Notes: generated by a model not told the origin, from the sequence alone. Counted from the first letter of the stretch, positions 1 to 6,207 are shown. The stretch: DNA of 7,827 nucleotides from Chloroflexota bacterium (GCA_030615705.1 JAUWYT010000063.1:1-7827); one strand, 5' to 3'. Numbers and translations are program-made.

Positions 1-143
1 CAAAAATCCACGCCTGTGACCTCAAAGAACCGGCTCAAGAATCTGGTCACGGGTACTCCGGCACCGCAACCGGCGTCCAGCACTTTCGCACCCTCGGGCA
101 GCCGCTGCACGAGTTCCTGTTGTACCGCAGGAACGCCGTTGTG
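1..143 (-). CDS. SAM-dependent methyltransferase, partial, 5' end interrupted
   Basis: Read on the minus strand, the frame open from 143 to the left edge gives a helix-like stretch (HNGVPAVQQELVQRLPEG), then KVLDAGCGAGVPVTRFL and FEVTGVDF. The LDxGCGxG block is motif I of class I Rossmann-fold methyltransferases, which binds SAM, and the acidic GVD end of the next strand normally contacts the ribose of SAM. The substrate cannot be told from this fragment; the rest of the gene lies outside the window. The 5' end is odd. An in-frame TGA at 146-144 cuts off anything upstream, and the usual YDxxAxxYD-type N-terminus is missing. The only in-frame start is GTG at 110-108, with AGGA 4 nt before it, which would begin the protein inside the helix before motif I. 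The gene is therefore either N-terminally truncated or frameshifted, or it uses this late GTG. The family call is fairly sure; intactness is not. Confidence 0.6.
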
Positions 144-256
144 TCACATCAATCGCCCTGGTTCCGCTCAGGAAGGCCAGACGGGCAGACCAAAATTCCA
201 GGATTCAACATAAAGTTAGCAAGAGTCAAGTTAAGGCCTGACCGGGGCTCTTGTTT

Positions 257-320
257 GCTGTACCCAGGTTCAACAAGTCCCATGGGGACTTGTTAATGGG
301 AGTTTGGAAATTGCACTTCC
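257..320 (-). repeat. Short interspersed repeat, copy A
   Basis: This stretch aligns with copy B at 1603-1674 in the same orientation. The core CATGGGGACTTGTT is identical in both (281-294 and 1635-1648). A 28-base block around it (275-302 against 1629-1656) differs at only three positions. Similarity continues outward, with small gaps, through GAAATTG and CTTC on one side and CCCAGG-TTCAA against CCCTGG-CTCAA on the other. Copy A lies in non-coding DNA just 3' of the GT9 gene. The outer boundaries are set by eye and may be off by about 10 bases. Confidence 0.7.
272..294 (-). terminator. Perfect 10-bp hairpin after GT9; possible terminator
   Basis: AACAAGTCCC (272-281) and GGGACTTGTT (285-294) are exact reverse complements around a 3-base loop. 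The hairpin lies about 50 nt downstream of the GT9 stop. On the minus-strand transcript its 3' arm ends in UUGUU, followed by GAACC. There is no clean U-tract, so a role as intrinsic terminator is only possible. It could instead be the structural core of the repeat element. In copy B this palindrome is largely lost because the left arm is replaced. Confidence 0.4.
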
Positions 321-344
321 AGGCTTTCTTTCCTCCCCGATCAT

Positions 345-1493
345 CTATTGGAAAGTCGCTACTGCCTGCCAAACCTCCTCCACTGTAACCGCCTCAATAC
401 ATCTGAAGCGGCGACAGGCAGTGTTCCAGCGACCATGCAACAGGCAAGGATTGCAGCCTACGTCGTGCCAGAGTGCCACGCTGTTCTCATTGTAAGGGCC
501 ATACGTCCGCGGGTGAGAGGGGCCGAAGATGGCCACAACTGGAATGCCCACAGCTACCGCTAAGTGCATGGCTCCTGTGTCGTGGCCAACAAAGAGGTCG
601 CACCGCTCCAGGAGAGCGCCCAATTGCCCAAGGGTCAACTGCCCTGTCAGATCCCAGGGCTTCTGCCTCATGGCCTCTTTGATCGCTGCCCCGATGGGTC
701 TATCGTTTGGCCCACCCACCAGGAGCACCTGAGCCCCTCTCTCTTCGATGAGGCGGTCGGCCAGGGCAGCGAAGCGCTGGGGTAGCCATCGCTTGGCCGA
801 TAGGATCATCCCAGGGTTGCTCCCCCCAGCTGGGTGAATAACGATCAGTGGGACTTGGTTCCTAGATACAACCTCCTGGCATTTGTTCACCATCTCAGTA
901 ACATGGCGACGATCTTCCTCAGCGGGATAGAACTCCAACCTTGGCTCGTTTATCTCGATGCCGACGGCCCGAACTGTGTCTAGATAAAGCTCTGCCTCAT
1001 GATTGAGGCCCCCTACCGGCAGGCCCACCGTCAAAGAGAAGCCTCGGCCCCGGCTATCCAAGCCCACCCGCTGAGGGACGCCACCTAAGTACGGCAGCAG
1101 GCTGATCAGGGGGGAACGATCCAAGACGAAGCATGCCTCGTACCTTCCAGCGCGGATTCGTCTAACCAAGCCAAGATATTCGCGCCAGGAGTAGCGGCTG
1201 CCGCTCCCCACTCGGCCACAATCCACGAGACCGTCCAGGTGGGGATTGTTCTCGACCACGGCCCGCGACCAGCCACCTACGGCGAAATCTATCCTGGCTC
1301 TTGGGAAGACTTGGCGCAGGGCTGCTATCACCGGCGTTGCCATAAGCACATCGCCGAGGCAACAGGGCTTGATGATCAAGATCGACCTGGGGGTATTGAA
1401 CGAAGCACTTCGAGTGGCAAGGCGAAAGGGGATGCGCAAGAGATAGCAGATTGCGCTCACCAGGGTGTCTTTGAGGGGGGAAGTATTTCTCAA
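345..1493 (-). CDS. Glycosyltransferase family 9 (heptosyltransferase-like)
   Basis: This 382-residue protein looks like a cytoplasmic GT-B glycosyltransferase that transfers a sugar from a nucleotide-activated donor onto a surface glycan or lipid-linked acceptor. The N-terminal half carries ILIIKPCCLGDVLMATPVI (about 38-56), the GT9 loop containing GD. The C-terminal half carries VIHPAGGSNPG (218-228), KRWLPQRFAALADRL (234-248), LVGGPND and HDTGAMHLAVAVGIPVVAIFGPS (304-326), the donor-binding block typical of WaaC/WaaF/RfaF-like enzymes. Cys347, Cys350, Cys360 and Cys365 form a C-terminal cluster often seen in this family. The start is TTG at 1493-1491, supported by a GAGGT Shine-Dalgarno 9 nt upstream; a GTG at 1460 has none. 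It follows the PBP gene by 19 nt on the same strand, so the two are probably one operon. The family is clear. Heptose as the sugar is not shown, and if the host lacks LPS the acceptor is more likely another envelope polysaccharide. Confidence 0.9.
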   Translation of the reverse strand: MRNTSPLKDTLVSAICYLLRIPFRLATRSASFNTPRSILIIKPCCLGDVLMATPVIAALRQVFPRARIDFAVGGWSRAVVENNPHLDGLVDCGRVGSGSRYSWREYLGLVRRIRAGRYEACFVLDRSPLISLLPYLGGVPQRVGLDSRGRGFSLTVGLPVGGLNHEAELYLDTVRAVGIEINEPRLEFYPAEEDRRHVTEMVNKCQEVVSRNQVPLIVIHPAGGSNPGMILSAKRWLPQRFAALADRLIEERGAQVLLVGGPNDRPIGAAIKEAMRQKPWDLTGQLTLGQLGALLERCDLFVGHDTGAMHLAVAVGIPVVAIFGPSHPRTYGPYNENSVALWHDVGCNPCLLHGRWNTACRRFRCIEAVTVEEVWQAVATFQ

Positions 1494-1495
1494 AG

Positions 1496-1518
1496 CTCTG
1501 GAACCTCGGGGTTCAGAG
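1496..1518 (-). promoter_or_regulatory. Hairpin linking PBP stop and GT9 Shine-Dalgarno
   Basis: On the minus strand, CTCTGAACC (1518-1510) pairs with GGTTC-C-AGAG (1505-1496), giving nine base pairs with one bulged C and a CCGA loop. The 5' arm contains the PBP stop codon TGA (1515-1513). The loop and 3' arm contain GAGGT (1507-1503), the Shine-Dalgarno for the TTG start at 1493. A ribosome terminating on the PBP gene would open the hairpin and expose the next ribosome site, which is a classic translational-coupling arrangement. The pairing is seen in the sequence; the function is inferred. Confidence 0.5.
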
Positions 1519-4500
1519 TATACCGAAAAACCTGCTCAAAAGCGCGTCTCGCCCCGTCATCTGCTCTCGGGGAGACGCTTTGGAGAGAGTTTTTCGATAG
1601 TCTCTGCAAGTCCCTGGCTCAATCCAGAAAGTCGCATGGGGACTTGTTGATGTGAGCCAAGAAATTGTATCTTCGAAATAGCCCACCTGGTCGTACAGCC
1701 ACAATGCCGTGGTTTGGCCCTCTTTCCGCTCGTGCACAATGTAGATGCGCACCTTCTCGCTCTCGGCCTCGTTTCCAGCCGCGTCGTAGGCCACTACGTG
1801 GATCTGATGGGTCTCGGTGTAGCCGTGGGTGTCAGACATGGCGATGGTCCACTTGGTGTTGTAAGGGGGCACGGTGCTGTAGCTCAGCAGATTATCGTCC
1901 AGGTAGAACTCCACCCGATCCATGGAGAAGTTGTCCACGGCATCGGCCTGAATGTTGACGTATTCGTCGTACTCCATGACATAGGTGTGGCCATTGTAGG
2001 GATAGATGAGCTTGACCGCGGGCGGGGTGTTGTCTACCGTGACCTGAATGGTGGCCTTTCTGTAGTTTCCACCTCCATCCACTACCGAAAGCTGGAGGGT
2101 GTAAAGCCCATCCAAACCGCTCACGTCCCAGTACTCCAAGGGGCTGTTAGTGACCTGGTGATAGCGATCGCTGCCAATCTGGATCCAGGCCGAGGGGTTT
2201 AACCCCTGGCCGTACTCCAGGCGATAGAGCTGGAAATTCCCGGCCTTGGCGTTTCCGATGATGGGGATTGTCTCCCGAAGATAGGCATAGGGGGCAGGGC
2301 TGATGATGGCTACATCCCGGGAAGCCGGACCGGGGCCGTAGGCTGTGTCATATTGGCTAGGCGGCTGAGGGATACCTTCCTCGCGCACCCAGTTGGCAGC
2401 CTCAGGGGGGTAGATCTCATAGACTACCTCTTCCACCAGTTCGGGCGGGGTGTAAACAGTGGCGAGTTTACCGGTCTCCCTGTTGACTCGAAATACCTGA
2501 TGGACGTTGCAGTATGCTGTAGGGGCCGTCCCCTCGATGAAGATCTCTTTGACCTTGTGAGGACAGTGTTCCGTGGGCAGCATTCCCGAGACGGAGCAGA
2601 CCTCCGCCTCCTCAAAGCCTGGCGGCCTTTCGAAGCTTTCTACGGGCATTCCCTCCAGCACCTTTTCCATAAAGTCGTGCCAGATGGGGGCCGCTCCGCG
2701 CGACCCAGGTACGTGTTCCATGGCCTCGTTGCCACTGTTACCCACCCAGACGCCGGTGACTATTTGGGGGGTGTAGCCGATAGTCCAGGCATCGCGGAAA
2801 TCGTTCGTGGTGCCAGTCTTGGCTGCGGCAGGGCGGCTTAGTTTTAGCTTGCTTTCATAGCCAAAGGCTGGTGCCCGAGCGTTGTTGTCGGACATGATGT
2901 CGGTGATAAGATAGGCTAGCTGGGGGCTCAAGACCTCTCTGATCTCAGGGGCAGCGTATTGCCAGATGATGTCCCCGTCTCGATCCTCGACCCGCAGGAT
3001 GGCCACCGGATCTAGCTCACGGTAGCCGAGGCGCTGCTCTTTCACAGGCAGTCCGGCCATGGTCCCACCGTTCGCGAACACGCTGAAGGCGTAAGCCATG
3101 TCCAACAGCTTGACCTCGCCTCCTCCCAAAGTCAGGCTCAGTCCATAGTATTCTTCGTTCAGGGTGGTTATGCCCATACGGTGAGCGGTGTTGATAACGT
3201 TCTTCACCCCGACCATATCCAACACTTTGACAGCCGGCATGTTATAAGAGCACGCTAGGGTCTGGCGTATTCGCTTAGGGCCGTGATACTTGCGGCTGTA
3301 GTTTTCCGGCACATAGGGCGGGTGGGGCGGGTCAGGGAAGGCGGTGCGTACGTCCATGATCATGGTGGCTGCCGTATAGCCTTGAGAGAAAGCGGTCACG
3401 TAATTATAGGGCTTGAAGGACGAGCCAGGCTGGCGATTAGCAAGGGCCACATTGACCTGGCCAGCAATCTTATCGTCCCAATAGTCGAGGCTGCCCAACA
3501 TCACCAGGATCTCACCGGTTCGGGGGGTGATGACCACCACGGCAGCGTTAGAAACATTCCGCTCCTGAGCTTGCAGCTCGGCCACCCACTCCCGAGCGAT
3601 TTCCCGAGCCAGGTTGTGCTTCTGCAGGTCCAGGGTGGTGTAGACCCGCAGCCCCCCGCGGTGAACCAACTCGGGGCCGAACATCTCCTCCAGGCGCTTG
3701 CGGGCATAGATGGAGAAGTGAGGAGCGATGATGTCGAAACGCTCCTCGCGGGCTTTGACATCTAACTCTTGGTACTTGGCTGCAGTGGCTTCTTCGACGG
3801 TGACGTAGCCCTGACGCACCATAGCGTCCAGCACCAGGTGTTGGCGCTTGCGAGCCTCGCCGGGAGCATCAATGGGGTTCATGCCAGGGAACTGGGGCAA
3901 GGCAGCCAGCATAGCACATTCAGCTAAATCCAGCTCCTGGATAGGCTTGTCAAAGTAGACCTGAGCTGCCGCTTCCACGCCATAGGCTAGATTCCCATAG
4001 AAGTTGGAGTTCAGGTACCATTCTAGAATCTGATCTTTACTATAGCGTCGCGATATCTCCAAGGCCAGGATGACCTCTTTGATCTTGCGGGAGTAGAGCT
4101 TTTTGTATCTCTCCTCTGGAGAGATCAGCACATTCTTGATCAACTGCTGCGTGATGGAGCTGCCGCCTTGAATAGGGCCACCTCGCAGGTTGTAGTAAAA
4201 GGCCCGAGCAATGCCCCTGATATCGAAGCCAGGGTTGTCGTAGAAGCTCTTGTCCTCAATGGCGATGGTAGCTTGACCCAGGTGGAGCGGGATCTGATCT
4301 ACCGGAACCCAGGTACGATCGCCTAGCCGTGGGTCGAAAATCTCGTAGAGGAGAACCTGACCGGTGCGGTCGTAAATCTTGGTCGTCTCAAATTCCTCCT
4401 GGGCCGTCTCGATCTGGCCAGGGTCGGGCAGGTCTTTGGCGTAGTAGGCGTATACGCCAACCACCGTGCCAATGCCCGAAAGGCCAAGTAGAGCGATAGC

Positions 4501-4602
4501 GAAAAAGACTATAGCTACCATGCCCAAAAGCAAACGCAAGAGCAGGCCATTATTCTGCTTCTTACGCCTACGCAAAATGCGTCGCTTGGTATTAACATTC
4601 AT
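1513..4602 (-). CDS. Bifunctional penicillin-binding protein, class A (PBP1A-like)
   Basis: This 1029-residue membrane-anchored enzyme polymerises lipid II glycan strands and cross-links peptide stems outside the membrane. A basic cytoplasmic tail (KRRILRRRKK) precedes one membrane segment at about 19-55. The transglycosylase domain (GT51, about 68-240) shows AIEDKSFY with catalytic Glu116, GGSSITQQLIKN (146-157) and RKIKEVILALEISRRYSKDQ. The transpeptidase domain (about 350-650) has SxxK at Ser394-Lys397, SxN at Ser452-Asn454 and KTGT at 595-598, so both activities look intact. A conserved Cys669/Cys680/Cys698 region follows, then two Ig-like domains (about 761-858 and 859-957). The ATG start has AGGAG 8 nt upstream. 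Residues from about 977 to 1029 are not typical of the family: they are encoded by repeat copy B and a large stem-loop, so the native end was probably near residue 960-975. The gene leads a likely operon with the GT9 gene from its own promoter. Confidence 0.95.
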   Translation of the reverse strand: MNVNTKRRILRRRKKQNNGLLLRLLLGMVAIVFFAIALLGLSGIGTVVGVYAYYAKDLPDPGQIETAQEEFETTKIYDRTGQVLLYEIFDPRLGDRTWVPVDQIPLHLGQATIAIEDKSFYDNPGFDIRGIARAFYYNLRGGPIQGGSSITQQLIKNVLISPEERYKKLYSRKIKEVILALEISRRYSKDQILEWYLNSNFYGNLAYGVEAAAQVYFDKPIQELDLAECAMLAALPQFPGMNPIDAPGEARKRQHLVLDAMVRQGYVTVEEATAAKYQELDVKAREERFDIIAPHFSIYARKRLEEMFGPELVHRGGLRVYTTLDLQKHNLAREIAREWVAELQAQERNVSNAAVVVITPRTGEILVMLGSLDYWDDKIAGQVNVALANRQPGSSFKPYNYVTAFSQGYTAATMIMDVRTAFPDPPHPPYVPENYSRKYHGPKRIRQTLACSYNMPAVKVLDMVGVKNVINTAHRMGITTLNEEYYGLSLTLGGGEVKLLDMAYAFSVFANGGTMAGLPVKEQRLGYRELDPVAILRVEDRDGDIIWQYAAPEIREVLSPQLAYLITDIMSDNNARAPAFGYESKLKLSRPAAAKTGTTNDFRDAWTIGYTPQIVTGVWVGNSGNEAMEHVPGSRGAAPIWHDFMEKVLEGMPVESFERPPGFEEAEVCSVSGMLPTEHCPHKVKEIFIEGTAPTAYCNVHQVFRVNRETGKLATVYTPPELVEEVVYEIYPPEAANWVREEGIPQPPSQYDTAYGPGPASRDVAIISPAPYAYLRETIPIIGNAKAGNFQLYRLEYGQGLNPSAWIQIGSDRYHQVTNSPLEYWDVSGLDGLYTLQLSVVDGGGNYRKATIQVTVDNTPPAVKLIYPYNGHTYVMEYDEYVNIQADAVDNFSMDRVEFYLDDNLLSYSTVPPYNTKWTIAMSDTHGYTETHQIHVVAYDAAGNEAESEKVRIYIVHERKEGQTTALWLYDQVGYFEDTISWLTSTSPHATFWIEPGTCRDYRKTLSKASPREQMTGRDALLSRFFGIL
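1524..1596. repeat. 73-bp imperfect inverted repeat inside PBP 3' end
   Basis: Arms at 1524-1556 and 1568-1596 flank an 11-base loop. Both arms read CGAAAAAC at the outside, then a CTC block, AAAGCG, TCTC and CCCCG at the inside when compared as reverse complements. The 1524 arm carries a few extra bases (CG and G), and about 25 positions pair. It encodes residues about 1003-1027 of the PBP, just before the stop. Its size and position resemble a REP- or MITE-like palindrome, or a transcript structure between PBP and GT9. No similar palindrome lies next to repeat copy A. Confidence 0.65.
1603..1674 (-). repeat. Short interspersed repeat, copy B, coding in PBP
   Basis: This is the second copy of the element at 257-320, in the same orientation, sharing the 14-base core CATGGGGACTTGTT at 1635-1648. 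Here it lies in frame within the PBP gene and encodes residues about 977-1000, including TISWLTSTSPHATFWIEPG. Compared with copy A it has a few extra bases near 1620-1628 (tccag) and lacks the long palindrome arm. The boundaries are set by eye. Confidence 0.7.
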
Positions 4603-4610
4603 GGCTAGTT

Positions 4611-4615
4611 CTCCT
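4611..4615 (-). promoter_or_regulatory. Shine-Dalgarno of the PBP gene
   Basis: AGGAG on the minus strand lies 8 nt before the ATG at 4602-4600 and fixes that start. The predicted leader from the promoter at 4720-4748 is about 110 nt and contains a weak partial inverted repeat (GTGGC with GCCAC, about 4661-4682). Confidence 0.75.
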
Positions 4616-4719
4616 AGGACAAACCGAGGTCACAGGCAATATCAGAATAACTCGATTCGTGGCGGCGAATAGCTGGCCACCGATCCGGGAAATTGTGCGC
4701 TGCTAAATCTCGTCCTCTA

Positions 4720-4748
4720 ATGTTAACAAAAAAAGGCAAAAAGCGCAA
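4720..4748 (-). promoter_or_regulatory. Predicted promoter of the PBP-GT9 operon
   Basis: On the minus strand, TTGCGC (4748-4743) and TAACAT (4725-4720) are separated by exactly 17 nt, and TGT directly precedes the -10, giving a TGn extended -10. Transcription would start near 4713. The spacer contains a T-rich run. The same architecture occurs at the two plus-strand promoters in this window, which adds weight. Confidence 0.55.
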
Positions 4749-4766
4749 GTTGGTTGAAACAGGCGT

Positions 4767-4795
4767 TTGACGATTTGGGCTTTCGCTGGTATATT
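4767..4795 (+). promoter_or_regulatory. Predicted promoter of the DedA-DUF429 operon
   Basis: TTGACG (4767-4772), a 17-nt spacer and TATATT (4790-4795) preceded by TGG make a near-consensus housekeeping promoter with an extended -10. The expected start, about 7 nt past the -10, falls at about 4802, the A of the DedA ATG. This implies a leaderless mRNA. The -35 boxes of this promoter and of the divergent PBP promoter are only about 18 bp apart. Confidence 0.7.
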
Positions 4796-4801
4796 GAGAG
4801 C

Positions 4802-5506
4802 ATGGGTAGAATTCGAGGACAGGCAATAGCTGTCTTGGGGCTTCTCGCCCTCGTGGTCGCAACCCTGCTCATTTGGCACAAGCCCCTTCTATCTTTCTTC
4901 ACTGACAGGGCCAAGGTACAGGGGTTCGTGATGAGGTTTGGGCCCTGGGCCCCGCTTGCAGCCATCTTGTTGTACGTGACGCAGGTGCTCCTGGCCCCCA
5001 TCCCCGGCCAGGCCATAGATGCTGTAAATGGCTACCTCTTTGGCACGGCCTGGGGGACTATCTATAGCCTGGTCGGGGTGATTGCTGGCTCTAGCGTGGC
5101 CATGGCTCTGGCTCGACGCTTCGGACGGCCCTGGGCAGAGAGGCTGATTAGAAAAGAGACGCTGGAACGTCTCGATAGCTATTCGCGGCAGAGGGGTGCC
5201 CTTTTCTTGTTCCTCGTCTTCCTCTTTCCATTCCTGCCCGACGATGTAGCCTGCTTCCTGGCCGGCCTCACCCCCCTGCCCCTGGCTGAGTTAGTTGTAT
5301 TGGCTGCCATCGGCCGCCTGCCAGGCATTTTCGTAGCCAACTTTGTGGGCGCTAACGCTGCCGCACTCACTCAAACCCAAGGAGCGTTCTTCATCGCTGT
5401 CTTGGCAGCCATCGCTCTGGCTTTCTGGCGCTATCAAGAGAGGGTAGAGGTAGCGATGCTAAAAGCGATGGCGTGGCTTATCGATAAGCTGAAAGCTGTA
5501 AGATGA
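4802..5506 (+). CDS. DedA/TVP38-family (VTT domain) membrane protein
   Basis: This 234-residue polytopic inner-membrane protein belongs to the SNARE-associated/VTT family; some DedA members are lipid flippases such as undecaprenyl-phosphate transporters. A first membrane segment spans about 8-25. A re-entrant-type segment follows around residues 48-70 with PIPGQAIDAVNGYLFG, then GTIYSLVGVIAGSSVAMALARRFGRPW (85-111). A second re-entrant-type block has FPFLPDDVACFLAGLTPLPL and GRLPG, and a final hydrophobic helix precedes a charged tail. I chose the ATG at 4802. An upstream in-frame TTG at 4754 would run through the promoter and has no ribosome site. The last bases overlap the DUF429 start. The family is secure. 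The substrate is unknown; a role in envelope lipid handling would suit the divergent PBP operon but is inference. Confidence 0.88.
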   Translation: MGRIRGQAIAVLGLLALVVATLLIWHKPLLSFFTDRAKVQGFVMRFGPWAPLAAILLYVTQVLLAPIPGQAIDAVNGYLFGTAWGTIYSLVGVIAGSSVAMALARRFGRPWAERLIRKETLERLDSYSRQRGALFLFLVFLFPFLPDDVACFLAGLTPLPLAELVVLAAIGRLPGIFVANFVGANAAALTQTQGAFFIAVLAAIALAFWRYQERVEVAMLKAMAWLIDKLKAVR

Positions 5507-6153
5507 CGATGAGGGTTATCGGCCTGGACTTAACTACCTCGCCTGAGAAAGGGACTGCTTTCGCTATCCTGACGAAAGAGATGGATATCGTAGCTGAAGG
5601 GTTTGTGACCAGAGACGAGGAGATCATCGCTTTAGCAGAGGAGCAATGCCCTGCCTTGGTAGCCATTGACGCGCCACTCAGCTTGCCCCAGGGTTTCTGT
5701 TGTCTGGAAGAGAGTTGCACTTGTCGCCCCGTTTCTTCTCGCAAGGGACGTCAGTGCGAGCGGGAGCTATCGGCCTTGGGCATTGGCTGCTACTACACCA
5801 CCAAGCGCTCCATCATTAAAGGAATGGTCTATCGAGCCCTGGCCATAAAACAGCGCCTAGAGCGCAGCAGGTTCACCGTTATCGAAGTCTACCCTTATGC
5901 CAGCAAGCTGCGTCTCTTCGGGCCACTCCCACCTAAGGCAACAGTAGCTGGGCGGAGAGCCCTCCAAGAGGGCTTGTGTCGCTTAATACCTTCGCTTCCC
6001 TCCACCCAGGAGACTATCCTCTCACACGATACCCTCGACGCACTCCTGGCGGCTTACACTGGAATCCTCTACATCAAGGGCCAGACCGAGGCCCTGGGCG
6101 ACGCGGCCGAAGGCCTCCTCCACATCCCCATGAGTGGATGCCGCATGGACTGA
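5503..6153 (+). CDS. DUF429 family protein, predicted RNase H-fold nuclease
   Basis: This 216-residue soluble protein has the DUF429 (COG2410-like) pattern. It begins VIGLDLTTSP with Asp9, then has VAIDAPLSLP with Asp56, a central TTKRSIIKGM stretch, IEVYPYASK with Glu128, HDTLDALLAAYTG with Asp176 and Asp179, and a GDAAEGLLHIP end. The spaced acidic residues resemble the metal-binding set of RNase H-like nucleases, but no activity is established for most members. A cysteine-rich insert (Cys66, Cys67, Cys72, Cys74, Cys85, Cys96) follows the IDAPLSLP motif and could bind a metal. The ATG overlaps the DedA stop in an ATGA junction and has little Shine-Dalgarno, so translation is probably coupled. 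A second ATG at 5509 is possible and would shorten the protein by two residues. No functional link with DedA is evident from the sequence. Confidence 0.85.
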   Translation: MTMRVIGLDLTTSPEKGTAFAILTKEMDIVAEGFVTRDEEIIALAEEQCPALVAIDAPLSLPQGFCCLEESCTCRPVSSRKGRQCERELSALGIGCYYTTKRSIIKGMVYRALAIKQRLERSRFTVIEVYPYASKLRLFGPLPPKATVAGRRALQEGLCRLIPSLPSTQETILSHDTLDALLAAYTGILYIKGQTEALGDAAEGLLHIPMSGCRMD

Positions 6154-6178
6154 AATGTCCTGGCCTACGTGTTCAAAC

Positions 6179-6207
6179 TTGCTTGCCCTGTCCGAAAGTG
6201 CTATAAT
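6179..6207 (+). promoter_or_regulatory. Predicted promoter of gatC-gatA
   Basis: TTGCTT (6179-6184), a 17-nt spacer and a perfect TATAAT (6202-6207), preceded by TGC as an extended -10. Transcription should start near 6213-6214, leaving a leader of about 10 nt that still holds AAAGGTG just before the ATG at 6224. It shows that gatCA is transcribed separately from DUF429. Confidence 0.75.

Larger units (their letters stand above)
144..344. other. Non-coding interval with repeat and palindrome
   Basis: About 200 bases without a supportable gene, between the GT9 stop and the methyltransferase fragment. It holds repeat copy A and its palindrome, described separately. A weak minus-strand promoter-like pair, TTAACT at 234-229 and TATGTT at 212-207 with a 16-nt spacer, could serve the methyltransferase but is not convincing. 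A short minus-strand reading frame (FWSARLAFLSGTRAIDV, about 198-148) precedes the methyltransferase in a different frame. I do not recognise it, and it may be decayed coding sequence. Confidence 0.5.

Noticed and set aside
1239..1655. Plus-strand open frame of 138 codons across the GT9 start and PBP end
   Set aside because: It is antisense to two real genes and crosses the repeat and stem-loop; the product resembles nothing and there is no ribosome site.
257..1674. CRISPR or transposon interpretation of the two repeat copies
   Set aside because: There are only two copies, about 1.3 kb apart with genes between them, no regular spacers, no terminal inverted repeats of an insertion sequence, and no transposase.
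1714..3765. Several plus-strand open frames of 160-162 codons (1714-2202, 2353-2841, 3283-3765)
   Set aside because: They lie antisense to the well-supported PBP gene, have no recognisable domains or ribosome sites, and their low-complexity composition mirrors the opposite strand.
12..4637. 12-base inverted match GCCTGTGACCTC at 12-23 and 4626-4637
   Set aside because: One copy is inside methyltransferase coding sequence and the other in the PBP leader. There is no flanking similarity, so it is probably chance.
4754..4801. Longer N-terminus for DedA from TTG at 4754
   Set aside because: The extra 16 codons coincide exactly with the -35, spacer and -10 of a strong promoter and have no Shine-Dalgarno.
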